A stretch of DNA of 64,000 nt from contig NZ_SIZW01000040.1 in NCBI RefSeq assembly GCF_009866805.1, positions 803,744 to 867,743 on the forward strand, in the 5' to 3' direction. How positions within the stretch are numbered: the stretch's first letter is position 1; every line of letters starts with the position of its first letter. The position numbers and the translations under genes were made by a program. The notes under the pieces are model-generated. The model ran no database searches. It was not told where the DNA came from and saw only the letters and a list, made by a program, of their open reading frames with translations. The DNA comes from Schauerella aestuarii (GTDB lineage Bacteria; Pseudomonadota; Gammaproteobacteria; Burkholderiales; Burkholderiaceae_B). Positions 1 to 8,847 of this stretch are shown in pieces.

Positions 1-1311
1 GAACAGTCCGTCCTGGGCGGCTTGCTGCTGGACAACTCGGCGTGGGACAAAATCGCCGATGTGTTGCTCGAGGAAGATTTCTACCGCCACGATCATCGTC
101 TGATCTGGAACCACATCGCGCGTTTGATCGGCCTGTCGCGTCCGGCGGACGTGATCACGGTCAATGAATCGCTCAGCATGGGCGGCAAGCTGGAAGAAAC
201 CGGCGGGCTGACCTATCTGAACGCGTTGGCGCACAACACCCCATCGGCGGCAAACATCCGGCGTTACGCCGAGATCGTTCGCGAGCGTTCCACGCTGCGC
301 AAGCTGGTGTCGATCGCCGATGATATCTCGTCGGCTGCGCTCAATCCCCAAGGCAAGGAAGCCCGTCAGATTCTGGACGAGGCTGAAACGCAGGTGTTCA
401 AGATCGCGCAAGAGGGCGCACGCGGTACGCAGGGCTTCCAGGTGATTCAGCCGCTGCTGACCCAGGTGGTCGAGCGGATCGACGAGCTGTACCACCGCGA
501 CAGCACCTCGGATGTGACGGGCGTGCCCACGGGTTTTGCCGATCTGGACAAGATGACGTCCGGTCTGCAGGCCGGTGACTTGGTGATCGTGGCCGGCCGA
601 CCGTCGATGGGTAAAACGTCGTTTTCGATGAACATCGGTGAACACGTCGCCATCGAGCAGGGCCTGCCGGTGGCCGTGTTTTCCATGGAAATGGGCGCGG
701 TGCAGTTGGCCATGCGGATGCTGGGTTCGGTCGGGATGCTGGATCAGCATCGCATGCGTACCGGCAAGTTGCTGCCGGAAGACTGGCCGCGCGTCACGCA
801 CGCCGTGCAGATGATGCAGGATGCGCAGTTGTACATCGATGAGACGCCGGCACTCACTTCCATGGAGCTGCGCGCGCGTGCGCGTCGTCTGGCGCGCCAA
901 TGCGGGCAGCTCGGCCTCATCATCATCGACTATATCCAGCTCATGTCGGGTAACTCGGGTGGCGAAAACCGGGCCACCGAAATTTCGGAAATCAGCCGCT
1001 CGCTCAAGGGCTTGGCCAAGGAACTGGGCTGCCCGTTGATCGCGCTCTCGCAGTTGAACCGCAGTCTGGAACAGCGCCCCAACAAACGGCCGGTGATGAG
1101 CGACTTGCGCGAATCGGGTGCTATCGAGCAGGATGCCGACGTGATCCTGTTCATTTACCGGGACGAGGTCTACAACCCCGATTCGCCGGATAAAGGCACG
1201 GCCGAGATCATCATCGGCAAGCAGCGTAACGGGCCGATCGGTACGGTACGCATGACCTTCCAAGGCCAGAGCACGCGCTTCCTGAACTTCACCCCGGGTC
1301 AAACGTATTGA
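1..1311 (+). CDS. dnaB: Replicative DNA helicase DnaB (5' end cut by window edge)
   Basis: Hexameric 5'-3' helicase that unwinds DNA at the replication fork and interacts with DnaG primase. The frame is open from base 1 (EQSVLGGLLLDN...), so the gene starts upstream of the window; about 436 residues are present of a usual 450-470. Visible parts are the helical N-terminal domain, then the RecA-like ATPase with Walker A GRPSMGKTS (bases about 595-621) and Walker B LIIIDYIQLM (about 913-942), and the C-terminal FIYRDEVY segment typical of DnaB. No intein or insertion is seen in the visible part. Confidence 0.98.
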   Translation, partial: EQSVLGGLLLDNSAWDKIADVLLEEDFYRHDHRLIWNHIARLIGLSRPADVITVNESLSMGGKLEETGGLTYLNALAHNTPSAANIRRYAEIVRERSTLRKLVSIADDISSAALNPQGKEARQILDEAETQVFKIAQEGARGTQGFQVIQPLLTQVVERIDELYHRDSTSDVTGVPTGFADLDKMTSGLQAGDLVIVAGRPSMGKTSFSMNIGEHVAIEQGLPVAVFSMEMGAVQLAMRMLGSVGMLDQHRMRTGKLLPEDWPRVTHAVQMMQDAQLYIDETPALTSMELRARARRLARQCGQLGLIIIDYIQLMSGNSGGENRATEISEISRSLKGLAKELGCPLIALSQLNRSLEQRPNKRPVMSDLRESGAIEQDADVILFIYRDEVYNPDSPDKGTAEIIIGKQRNGPIGTVRMTFQGQSTRFLNFTPGQTY

Positions 1312-1511
1312 GTGTGGCCCGGTCGGTAACCGTGTCGGGCCGAATTCAGGTTTGGTGGCGGTGGAATCGGCGCTTGCGGGTGGACGGAATCGGGATTCAG
1401 GCGGGCGGGATCGGGGTCGGGTAGGGGGGCGAAGGCAGGTCCGGTTAGGGGTCGAATTGGCGTCGAGCGCCAATGGCCATTCCGGGCGGGAACGGATCTA
1501 TACCCATCAAA

Positions 1512-1546
1512 AAAAACGCGGCGGTCTGCAAAGACGCCGCGTTTTT
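1512..1546. terminator. Bidirectional intrinsic terminator between dnaB and the convergent symporter gene
   Basis: Stem AAAAACGCGGCG(G)TCT / AGACGCCGCGTTTTT with one bulged G and a GCAA loop. It has an A-tract on one side and a T-tract on the other, so it can stop dnaB transcripts rightward and the symporter leftward. The 200 bases before it are G-rich spacer without a gene. Confidence 0.9.
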
Positions 1547-1565
1547 CATACCTGCTTTGCGCCCA

Positions 1566-2561
1566 TCAGGCGTGTTCCAGTTCCTCGGCCGGATCCATCG
1601 GCCGTTTCGCGTAGCGCGACGCCAGCACCGAGCACACCATCAACTGGATCTGATGGAAGAGCATGAGGGGCAGCACAACGGCGCCCACGGCGCTGCCGGC
1701 AAACAGCACCTGCGCCATCGGCACACCACTCGCCAGGCTTTTCTTGGAACCGCAGAAGAGCAGCGTGATGCGATCGGCGGTATTGAACTTGAACAGCTTG
1801 CCCAAAAGAACCGAAATCAGCAGCGCGGCGGCCAGGATGACCACGCAGACCACCACAAGACCCAGAATCGCCGGAATCGGCGTATCGCGCCACAATCCAC
1901 CGGTTACTGCTTCCGAAAACGCCACGTACACCACCAGCAGAATCGACCCTTGGTCGACAAACTTGAGCATGGCCTTCTTGCGTTGGACCCAGGCACCGAT
2001 CCAGCGGCGGGCGATTTGCCCGAGCACGAACGGCAGCAACAGTTGCAGCATGATCTTGCCGACGGCGTCGAACGAGATATGCGCTTCAGCGGCCTGAGCG
2101 ACCACGAGTCCGACCAGCAGCGGGGTGATGAAAATGCCGATCAGGCTGGATGCGGATGCGCTGCATACGGCAGCGGGAATATTGCCGCGGGCCATGGAGG
2201 TCAGGGCAATGGCCGACTGCACCGTTGCCGGCAAGCAGCACAGGAACATGACGCCGGTGTAGAGCTCAGGCGTGACAAGCGGCTGCAACAGCGGCTTGAA
2301 TGCCAGGCCGAGCATCGGGAAAAGCACGAACGTGACGGTGAAGATGGTCGTATGCAAACGCCAGTGCGTGGCGCCGGCGACGATCGCTTCGCGCGACAGG
2401 CGGGCGCCATGCAGGAAGAACAACAGGGCCACGGCCAGATTGGTGATCCACTGTACGACGACGAGCGCTTGGCCCTGTGCCGGGAAAAAACTGGCCAGCG
2501 CTACGGCGCTCAGCAGGAACAGGATAAAGCGGTCGGGCAAGAGTCGTGACAGGCGTTTCAT
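1566..2561 (-). CDS. Bile acid:sodium symporter (SBF/SLC10A7-like) family membrane protein
   Basis: A 331-residue integral membrane protein of the BASS superfamily, SLC10A7/YfeH-type, with about ten hydrophobic segments. Recognisable parts are the N-terminal LPDRFILFLLSAVALASFFP, the FFLHGARLSREA stretch after TM2, and the CLPATVQSAIALTSMARGN region that corresponds to the substrate/cation-binding crossover. The substrate is not known; the family is annotated as sodium-dependent organic anion transport. I chose the ATG at 2561 (MKRLSRLLPDRF), which gives the usual family length; the open frame extends to 2687 but that part has no membrane-protein character. No clear Shine-Dalgarno precedes this ATG, and a terminator hairpin ends only about 23 bases upstream. 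Confidence 0.85.
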   Translation of the reverse strand: MKRLSRLLPDRFILFLLSAVALASFFPAQGQALVVVQWITNLAVALLFFLHGARLSREAIVAGATHWRLHTTIFTVTFVLFPMLGLAFKPLLQPLVTPELYTGVMFLCCLPATVQSAIALTSMARGNIPAAVCSASASSLIGIFITPLLVGLVVAQAAEAHISFDAVGKIMLQLLLPFVLGQIARRWIGAWVQRKKAMLKFVDQGSILLVVYVAFSEAVTGGLWRDTPIPAILGLVVVCVVILAAALLISVLLGKLFKFNTADRITLLFCGSKKSLASGVPMAQVLFAGSAVGAVVLPLMLFHQIQLMVCSVLASRYAKRPMDPAEELEHA

Positions 2562-2583
2562 GATGCAGAGTGAGCGATCGATA

Positions 2584-2611
2584 TAAAAAAAGCGATCCGG
2601 GTCGATCGCTT
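2584..2611 (-). terminator. Intrinsic terminator after alkA (leftward)
   Basis: On the minus strand, AAGCGATC - GACCCG loop - GATCGCTT followed by seven Ts. It lies after alkA, but also only about 23 bases before the start of the next leftward gene. Confidence 0.75.
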
Positions 2612-2724
2612 GAAGACGAGGGGCATTGTAGTCCTGAAACAAACGGCCTAGCTGTCGAATAGCTGTCTGTGTCGATCGGCCCGGCATTCGGCGTCATGGG
2701 TATTGGCATGCGTGGTACGTGACC

Positions 2725-3642
2725 TCAACCGCCGCGTTCCGCCCCGGTGCGATCTGCCAGGCTATTCCACAAATGCATCACTGCATAGCTGCGCCACGGT
2801 CGCCAGGTATTCGTGCGCAGACGTTGCTGGGCGAGTGTGGCGGCCGTTGGGTCCAGCGCCAGCAGGATCTGTTTCAGTACCAGGTCGCTTTCCAACCAGG
2901 CATCGGGGTCGCGCCAGGCCCGCATCGCGACGTAGCCCACCGTCCAGGGGCCGATGCCGTGCAGGGCCAGCAGGGCCTGGCGAAGCGGCAGCGTGTTGGC
3001 CGGATGCGTCTCGATCGGCACCTCGCCGCTGGCGACCACAGCTGCGACGTGCTGCAGCGTGGCGATGCGTTTGTAGGGCATGCCGAGTTTGTGCAGGTCG
3101 GCACGTGCAACGGCTGCCGGGGAGGGGAATCGCCAGCAGGCAGACCCATCGTCGAAGGTGCCAAGCTGCTCTCCGGCCCGAGAGACGACGCGCCCGATAA
3201 CCGTGGTGGCACCTTTGACGCTGACCTGCTGCCCAATGATGGCGCGGACGATCAATTCGAAATTCGACCAGGTGCCGGGCACGCGCAAGCCGGGTGCGGC
3301 AGCGATCATGCGTGTGAGATCGGGGTCGTGCGACAGCCCCCGGCGAATCGCGTCCGGATCCGCGGCGAGGTCGAACATCCGCGACAGCGCCGGCGCGAAA
3401 TCGCCGATGTGTCGGCTCGCGGCGCCGTCGACGGTTGCGATGAGCATGTGACGGTGCGGATCGTCACGCACCGTCAGGATGCCGTCGTCGCCCAGCCAGT
3501 GAATGCTGCGGGTGTATTCGGTGTCGGTGACGCGTTCGATGCCGAGGGTTTGATGCCCGGCGAAAAAGCGCAGCAGGCGCGCCCAGTCGAAAGGCGGCGT
3601 GTACGGCAATTCAAGCGTCTGACGGGCGATGCGGGTGTTCAA
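2725..3642 (-). CDS. alkA: DNA-3-methyladenine glycosylase II (AlkA)
   Basis: Base-excision repair glycosylase that removes 3-methyladenine and other alkylated bases. The 305-residue protein has an AlkA N-terminal domain (MNTRIARQTLELPYTPPFDW...) and a helix-hairpin-helix-GPD domain: the hairpin is LHGIGPWTVGYVAMRAW and the catalytic aspartate is the D of LESDLVLKQ. The downstream TWRPWRSYAVMHLW matches the family's WKPWRSYA motif. It is not fused to an Ada domain and no ada gene is nearby. It lies 13 bases after pdxA on the same strand, so it may be the distal gene of the leftward run. Confidence 0.93.
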   Translation of the reverse strand: MNTRIARQTLELPYTPPFDWARLLRFFAGHQTLGIERVTDTEYTRSIHWLGDDGILTVRDDPHRHMLIATVDGAASRHIGDFAPALSRMFDLAADPDAIRRGLSHDPDLTRMIAAAPGLRVPGTWSNFELIVRAIIGQQVSVKGATTVIGRVVSRAGEQLGTFDDGSACWRFPSPAAVARADLHKLGMPYKRIATLQHVAAVVASGEVPIETHPANTLPLRQALLALHGIGPWTVGYVAMRAWRDPDAWLESDLVLKQILLALDPTAATLAQQRLRTNTWRPWRSYAVMHLWNSLADRTGAERGG

Positions 3643-3655
3643 CGCGTGGTCCCCG

Positions 3656-4768
3656 TCAGGGCGTCATCTTCAGGGCGAGGTCGAATGCCGTCTTGAGCGA
3701 TGCGGCATCGGCCACGCCGCGCCAGGCGATATCGAAGGCGGTGCCGTGATCGACACTGGTGCGCACGAACGGCAAGCCCACCGTGACATTCACCCCTTCG
3801 TCAATGCCCAGGTATTTCACCGGGATCAAGCCCTGGTCGTGATACTGCGCCACCACGATGTCGAACTCCCCCTGGCGTGCCCGCATGAACACCGTATCGC
3901 CCGGCCACGGGCCGCTCGCGTCGATGCCGAGCGTGCGGGCATGTGCGATCGCCGGCGCAATGATGTCGATATCCTCGCGGCCGAACTTGCCGTTTTCACC
4001 GGCATGGGGATTCAGGCCGGCGACCGCCACCCGCGGTGCGGCGATCCCCATCTGCCGGCAGGCCGTGTCTGCAAGCCTGATGGCGCGCACCTCGGCGTCC
4101 AGGGTGATGCCCTTGACGACGTCGACAAAAGGCACGTGAATCGTGACGAGCAACACGCGCAACACCTCGTTGGCGAGCATCATCGCGAAGTCGGCGGTGT
4201 GCGTGCGCGCAGCGAGGATCTCGGTGTGACCCGGAAAATCCACCCCTGCGGCATGCATCGAGGCTTTATTGAGCGGCGCGGTCACGATGGCGCGCAGATG
4301 TCCGGCATGGGCATCGTCGATGGCCTGACACACCGCCGCATAGCTGACCAGACCGGCCGAGGCGGCAACTTCACCTGCCGGCAGCTCGGCCGGCAAGGCC
4401 GGCCCACATTGAATGACACCGATGACGTTGGCGTCTTGCGGCAGGTCGTGGGGCGTGGCGATCGGCACGACCGTGAGGCGTGCGCCCACCAGCGCGACCG
4501 CGCGGCGCATCGCCGCAACGTCGCCATACACCACAGCCGGTGCGCCCAAGCCTTGGGCAAAGCACTTGACGACGATCTCCGGCCCGATTCCCGCAGCATC
4601 GCCCATGGTGATTCCCAGCGGTAAGCTGAGGGATCGCGCAGGCTTGGCGACCGTGGGTTCAGACGAGGCAACGGTGCTCGAGGGCGAATGGCCCCCCGGC
4701 ACCCCTGCACCGCGTCCCGCACGTTCAGAAACCGCGTCCTGCCCGATGGCGCTGGCGTTAAAGGACAT
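3656..4768 (-). CDS. pdxA: 4-hydroxythreonine-4-phosphate dehydrogenase (PdxA)
   Basis: Oxidises 4-phosphohydroxy-L-threonine in the DXP-dependent pyridoxal 5'-phosphate pathway. Conserved segments include LGITMGDAAGIGPEI, TAPLNKASMHAAG with PGHTE, GLNPHAGENGKFGREE-like (here GLNPHAGENGKFGRED) and QYHDQGLIPVKYL, which supply the metal-binding histidines. At 370 residues it is about 40 longer than usual because of a low-complexity N-terminal extension of about 48 residues. The ATG at 4768 overlaps the end of phoH by 11 bases, but it has no obvious ribosome-binding site, so a later GTG (about 4702) is possible. Confidence 0.95.
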   Translation of the reverse strand: MSFNASAIGQDAVSERAGRGAGVPGGHSPSSTVASSEPTVAKPARSLSLPLGITMGDAAGIGPEIVVKCFAQGLGAPAVVYGDVAAMRRAVALVGARLTVVPIATPHDLPQDANVIGVIQCGPALPAELPAGEVAASAGLVSYAAVCQAIDDAHAGHLRAIVTAPLNKASMHAAGVDFPGHTEILAARTHTADFAMMLANEVLRVLLVTIHVPFVDVVKGITLDAEVRAIRLADTACRQMGIAAPRVAVAGLNPHAGENGKFGREDIDIIAPAIAHARTLGIDASGPWPGDTVFMRARQGEFDIVVAQYHDQGLIPVKYLGIDEGVNVTVGLPFVRTSVDHGTAFDIAWRGVADAASLKTAFDLALKMTP

Positions 4769-6512
4769 CGCCGGCGTAGTCCGCGAGACGCGAACGCTCG
4801 CCCCGCTGCAAGGTCACGTGACCCGAGTGCGGCCAGCCCTTGAAGCGATCGACCACGAAGGTGAGGCCGGAGCTGCCTTCGGTAAGGTAGGGCGTGTCGA
4901 TCTGCGCGATGTTGCCCAGGCAGATCACCTTGGTGCCGGGGCCGGCACGCGTGATCAGCGTCTTCATCTGCTTGGGCGTCAGGTTTTGTGCTTCATCGAT
5001 GATGAGGTACTTGTTCAGGAAGGTACGGCCGCGCATGAAGTTCAGCGATTTCACCTTGATGCGCGAGCGGATCAGATCCATCGTGGCCGCCCGGCCCCAA
5101 TCGCCATTGCCTTCGCCGTCGCCCATATTGAGCACATCGAGGTTGTCTTCGAGGGCGCCCATCCACGGCAGCATCTTCTCTTCCTCGGTACCCGGCAGGA
5201 AGCCAATGTCTTCACCGACCGGCACCGTGACGCGCGTCATGATGATTTCGGTATAGCGTTTGGTTTCAAGCACTTGGGTAAGGCCCGCCGCCAGCGCCAG
5301 CAGCGTCTTGCCCGTACCGGCCTGGCCCAGCAGCGAGATGAAATCGCAATCCGGGTTCATGAGCAGGTTCATCGCGAAGTTCTGTTCGCGATTGCGCGTG
5401 GTGATCCCCCAGACGTTGTTCTTGCCGTGCGTGTAGTCGCGCAGCGTGGCCAGTACAGCCGTTTTGCCGTTGACCTCGCGCACTTGCGCGTGCAAAGGCA
5501 TCTGGCCGTCGAAATAGACGAACTGGTTGACGACGAACTGCGCGCACAACGGTCCGTGAATGCGGTAGAACGTGGTGCCACCTTGCTGCCACGACTCGAC
5601 ATCCTTGCCGTGCTTGTTCCAGAAATCCTCGGGCAGGGCCATGACGCCCGTGTACAGCAGATCCGAATCTTCCAGCACATGATCGTTGAAGTAGTCTTCA
5701 GCGGCCATGCCCAGCGCACGCGCCTTCAGGCGCATGTTGATGTCCTTGGACACCAGCACGACGTCGCGTTGCGCGAATTTCTCCTGCAGGGCTCGCACCA
5801 CGCCGAGAATCTGATTGTCGGCCTTGCCCATGGGCAGGTCGGCCGGCAGCGTGCTGTGAATGGCTGATGTCTGGAACAGCAACCGGCCGGTGGCGTCCTT
5901 GTTGCCCAGGGCGCTCAGATCCACGCCAGCGTCGATATCCTCGGCATCGTTGACCAATGCGTCGAGCGATCGGCTGACCTGACGCGCATTGCGCGCCACT
6001 TCGGACATGCCTTTCTTTTGATGATCGAGCTCTTCGAGCGTCATCATCGGCAGGAACACATCGTGTTCTTCGAAGCGGAAGAGGCTCGTGGGATCGTGCA
6101 GCAACACGTTTGTATCGAGCACGAACAGCTTGCGCGCTTCGGACTCGGTGCGCGGAATCACCTTGCGCGGCGCCTTGGGCGCCGACGCGGCCTTGCGCTC
6201 GCGCGCAGCCGGTGCGGCGACGGCAGCGGGCGGCGGCGGGGCGATCGGCGTGCTCTTGGGCATGCCGTCGAGTTCCGGCTGCATGGCCTCATCGTCGGCG
6301 TAGCTGCGGCCGGCCACCTTCAGTGCCGGCGCGGCGGGCTGTACGGGTGCCGTCGTTTTGCGGCGGGTTGTGCGAGGCGCTGCAGCCGGAGCGGCGGCAG
6401 CCTTGGCGGCTGCCGGTTTGGTCGCGGTCTTGCGCGTCGCCTGCGGCACGGCTTCTGCCGTCGGGAAGGTCAGGATGGCTGCGGGGCGGGTGGGCAACTT
6501 CGGAAGCGGCAT
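4758..6512 (-). CDS. PIN domain-PhoH family ATPase (PhoH2-like)
   Basis: A two-domain RNA-directed protein of 584 residues. The first 120 or so residues are Ala/Pro/Thr/Lys-rich and look disordered. Next comes a PIN nuclease domain (KLFVLDTNVLLHDPTSLFRF, then the MTLEELDHQKKG acidic patch), followed by a PhoH ATPase with Walker A LLGQAGTGKTLLALAAG and Walker B YLIIDEAQNLTPKQM. PhoH2 proteins of this architecture are described as RNA helicase/ribonucleases. It sits between the peroxiredoxin gene and pdxA and overlaps pdxA. The start ATG follows a GAGAG-type ribosome-binding site. Confidence 0.92.
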   Translation of the reverse strand: MPLPKLPTRPAAILTFPTAEAVPQATRKTATKPAAAKAAAAPAAAPRTTRRKTTAPVQPAAPALKVAGRSYADDEAMQPELDGMPKSTPIAPPPPAAVAAPAARERKAASAPKAPRKVIPRTESEARKLFVLDTNVLLHDPTSLFRFEEHDVFLPMMTLEELDHQKKGMSEVARNARQVSRSLDALVNDAEDIDAGVDLSALGNKDATGRLLFQTSAIHSTLPADLPMGKADNQILGVVRALQEKFAQRDVVLVSKDINMRLKARALGMAAEDYFNDHVLEDSDLLYTGVMALPEDFWNKHGKDVESWQQGGTTFYRIHGPLCAQFVVNQFVYFDGQMPLHAQVREVNGKTAVLATLRDYTHGKNNVWGITTRNREQNFAMNLLMNPDCDFISLLGQAGTGKTLLALAAGLTQVLETKRYTEIIMTRVTVPVGEDIGFLPGTEEEKMLPWMGALEDNLDVLNMGDGEGNGDWGRAATMDLIRSRIKVKSLNFMRGRTFLNKYLIIDEAQNLTPKQMKTLITRAGPGTKVICLGNIAQIDTPYLTEGSSGLTFVVDRFKGWPHSGHVTLQRGERSRLADYAGDVL

Positions 6513-6578
6513 GGTGTCACTCTCGTGTGAGGGCCGGCAGGTACGCCTGACGTGGATGAAACGAACAGCGAAAAAGGG

Positions 6579-7052
6579 TCAACCGATACTCAGGGCAGCC
6601 TGCAACACTTCTTTGGCATGGCCGGGTACGCGCAAACCGCGCCATTCCTGAACCAAAGTGCCATAGGCGTCGATCAGAAAGGTGCTGCGTTCGATGCCGC
6701 GCACCTGCTTGCCGTACATATTCTTCAACTTCATCACGCCGTAGAGATTGCAGACGTCTTCTTCGGTATCGGCAATCAGGGGAAACGGCAGGGAATACTT
6801 TGACTTGAAATTCTCGTGCGATTTCAGACTGTCGCGCGAGATGCCGATCACGACACAGCTTGCGGCCAGGAACTCGCCGTGCAGGTCGCGAAAATCCTGG
6901 CTTTCGGTGGTGCAGCCGGGTGTGTTGTCCTTCGGATAGAAGTACAACACTACGGCGCGGCCCTTGCAGTCGGCCAGATCGATCGTGCCGATCGTGCTCT
7001 CCGCCTTGAACGTGGGGGCGGGTTTGCCTATGGTGGGCGGCATTGCGGTCAT
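6579..7052 (-). CDS. bcp: Peroxiredoxin, Bcp/PrxQ family
   Basis: Thiol peroxidase of 157 residues that reduces hydrogen and organic peroxides. The thioredoxin-like fold carries YFYPKDNTPGCTTE, in which Cys47 is the peroxidatic cysteine. E. coli Bcp has a resolving cysteine five residues later; here that position is Gln52. Other cysteines are Cys29, Cys66 and Cys101, and Cys101 (EDVCNLYGV) is the best alternative resolving residue. The ATG overlaps the stop of the upstream Mth938-like gene as ATGA, so the two are probably translated together. Confidence 0.94.
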   Translation of the reverse strand: MTAMPPTIGKPAPTFKAESTIGTIDLADCKGRAVVLYFYPKDNTPGCTTESQDFRDLHGEFLAASCVVIGISRDSLKSHENFKSKYSLPFPLIADTEEDVCNLYGVMKLKNMYGKQVRGIERSTFLIDAYGTLVQEWRGLRVPGHAKEVLQAALSIG

Positions 7053-7507
7053 TCTCCGGTGGGCATGAGGGCGGCCACGACGCGGCGGCCCTCGGCCATC
7101 AATATGTTGTAAGTGCGCGCGGCCGCCTGCGTATCCATCACCTCGATGCCGATTCCCTGCGCCAGCAAGGGCGCAGTGACGGCGGCGGGCAGGAAACGCT
7201 GGACGGCACCCGTGCCGACAAGCATCACTTCCGGTGCGTTATCGGGCAGCGGGGCGGGGGCGGATTCGCCAGCATCGAGGAAATCGAGGGGATTGACCGG
7301 GGCGGCCTTCAGGCCGGCGGCATCGCGCAGCAGCGCGGTCGTGACCTCGCTGGCAGCACGCGCATGCCACTGGGTGACAGGCCCCTCAGGTCCGAATGCG
7401 ACCGCATGGTCGTAGCGAACCTGATTGATTTCGATGTAGCCGTCACCATACGCGGTGACGGTGTTCAATGCCGACGTTGGGTCAGTATGCAGCTTCAAAT
7501 AGAACAC
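7049..7507 (-). CDS. Mth938-like domain (DUF498) protein
   Basis: A 152-residue soluble protein of the Mth938/DUF498 family, related to the mitochondrial complex I assembly factor NDUFAF3. The signature is the C-terminal half: a glycine-rich VGTGAVQRF strand-turn, a GIGIEVMDTQAAARTYNIL helix and a final VVAALMPTGE. The bacterial biochemical role is not established. It is the first gene of a leftward run (this gene, bcp, phoH-like, pdxA) and lies divergent from alaC across a 150-base promoter region. Confidence 0.85.
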   Translation of the reverse strand: MFYLKLHTDPTSALNTVTAYGDGYIEINQVRYDHAVAFGPEGPVTQWHARAASEVTTALLRDAAGLKAAPVNPLDFLDAGESAPAPLPDNAPEVMLVGTGAVQRFLPAAVTAPLLAQGIGIEVMDTQAAARTYNILMAEGRRVVAALMPTGE

Positions 7508-7659
7508 TCCGGCTTGATGAGTTCATGATAGCGCATCGACATGACCGTTGCCCTACGAAATCCGTAGAAGTCACAGTGTGGTTTCCCGCATTTGCCGGGT
7601 GAGCTTCCTTACGATAGATTACTGGGTTTTGTCGCCCCAGGTCTCTAAGGATTGCCGCC

Positions 7660-8847
7660 ATGAGGAAGTTTTCGCGCATCGAGCGCTTGCCGCCGTATGT
7701 TTTCAACATTACGGGTGAATTGAAGATGGCGGCGCGGCGGCGCGGCGAGGACATCATCGACATGTCCATGGGCAACCCTGACGGCGCCACGCCCAAGCAT
7801 ATCGTCGACAAGCTGGTCGAAGTGGCCACGCGCGACGACGCCCATGGGTATTCGGTATCCAAGGGCATTCCGCGCCTGCGCAAGGCGATTTGCGACTGGT
7901 ACAGCCGCCGCTACGACGTGCAGTTCGATCCCGATAGTGAAGCGATCGTCACGATCGGCTCGAAAGAAGGCCTGGCGCACTTGATGCTGGCCACGCTGGA
8001 TGCAGGCGATACGGTACTGGTGCCCAATCCCAGTTACCCCATCCATATTTACGGCGCGGTCATCGCCGGGGCGAACATTCGTTCGGTGCGCATGACGCCG
8101 GGCGTCGACTTCTTCGAGGAACTCGAACGCGCGGTGCGCGAGTCGATCCCGAAGCCCAAGATGATGGTGCTGGGATTTCCCAGCAACCCCACCGCCCAGT
8201 GCGTCGATCTTTCGTTCTTCGAACGTGTGGTGGCGCTGGCGAAGGAGCACGATATCCTGGTCGTGCACGATCTGGCTTACGCGGATATCTGCTTCGACGG
8301 CTACAAGGCGCCGTCGATCATGCAGGTCGAGGGCGCGCGCGACGTGGCCGTCGAATTCTTCACGATGAGCAAGAGCTACAACATGGCGGGCTGGCGCATC
8401 GGGTTCATGGTCGGCAACCGCGAACTCGTGCATGCCCTGGCGCGCATCAAGAGTTATCACGACTACGGTACGTTCACGCCAATCCAGGTGGCGGCGATCG
8501 CGGCGCTCGATGGCCCGCAGGATGGCGTGGACGAAGTGGTCGAGCAGTATCGCAGCCGGCGCGACGTGCTGGTGCGCGGTCTGCATGAGGCAGGCTGGAA
8601 GGTCGATGTACCCAAGGCCTCGATGTACATCTGGGCCAAGATCCCCGAGCCCTACCTGGCGATGGGGTCGCTTGAATTTTCCAAACGGGTGTTGTCCGAC
8701 GCGAAAGTCGCGGTATCGCCGGGAATCGGATTTGGCGAGTATGGCGACGAGTATGTGCGTTTTGCACTGATCGAAAACGAGCAACGTACGCGTCAAGCCG
8801 TGCGTGGCATCAAGGACATGTTCCGTAAGGATGGATTTTTAAAATGA
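7660..8847 (+). CDS. alaC: Alanine transaminase (AlaC-type class I/II aminotransferase)
   Basis: PLP-dependent aminotransferase of 395 residues. The start [17 protein letters not shown] is highly typical of AlaC/YfdZ proteins. The PLP lysine lies in [19 protein letters not shown], and the aspartate that pairs with the PLP nitrogen is in [14 protein letters not shown]. The likely reaction is glutamate + pyruvate to alanine + 2-oxoglutarate. An AAGGA Shine-Dalgarno precedes the ATG. Its stop overlaps the hom start (ATGA), so it belongs to an alaC-hom-thrC operon, a common order in Burkholderiales. Confidence 0.93.
   Translation: MRKFSRIERLPPYVFNITGELKMAARRRGEDIIDMSMGNPDGATPKHIVDKLVEVATRDDAHGYSVSKGIPRLRKAICDWYSRRYDVQFDPDSEAIVTIGSKEGLAHLMLATLDAGDTVLVPNPSYPIHIYGAVIAGANIRSVRMTPGVDFFEELERAVRESIPKPKMMVLGFPSNPTAQCVDLSFFERVVALAKEHDILVVHDLAYADICFDGYKAPSIMQVEGARDVAVEFFTMSKSYNMAGWRIGFMVGNRELVHALARIKSYHDYGTFTPIQVAAIAALDGPQDGVDEVVEQYRSRRDVLVRGLHEAGWKVDVPKASMYIWAKIPEPYLAMGSLEFSKRVLSDAKVAVSPGIGFGEYGDEYVRFALIENEQRTRQAVRGIKDMFRKDGFLK

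Noticed and set aside
1473..2549. Plus-strand ORF of 358 codons opposite the symporter gene
   Set aside because: Gln/His/Arg-rich shadow of a clear membrane protein on the minus strand.
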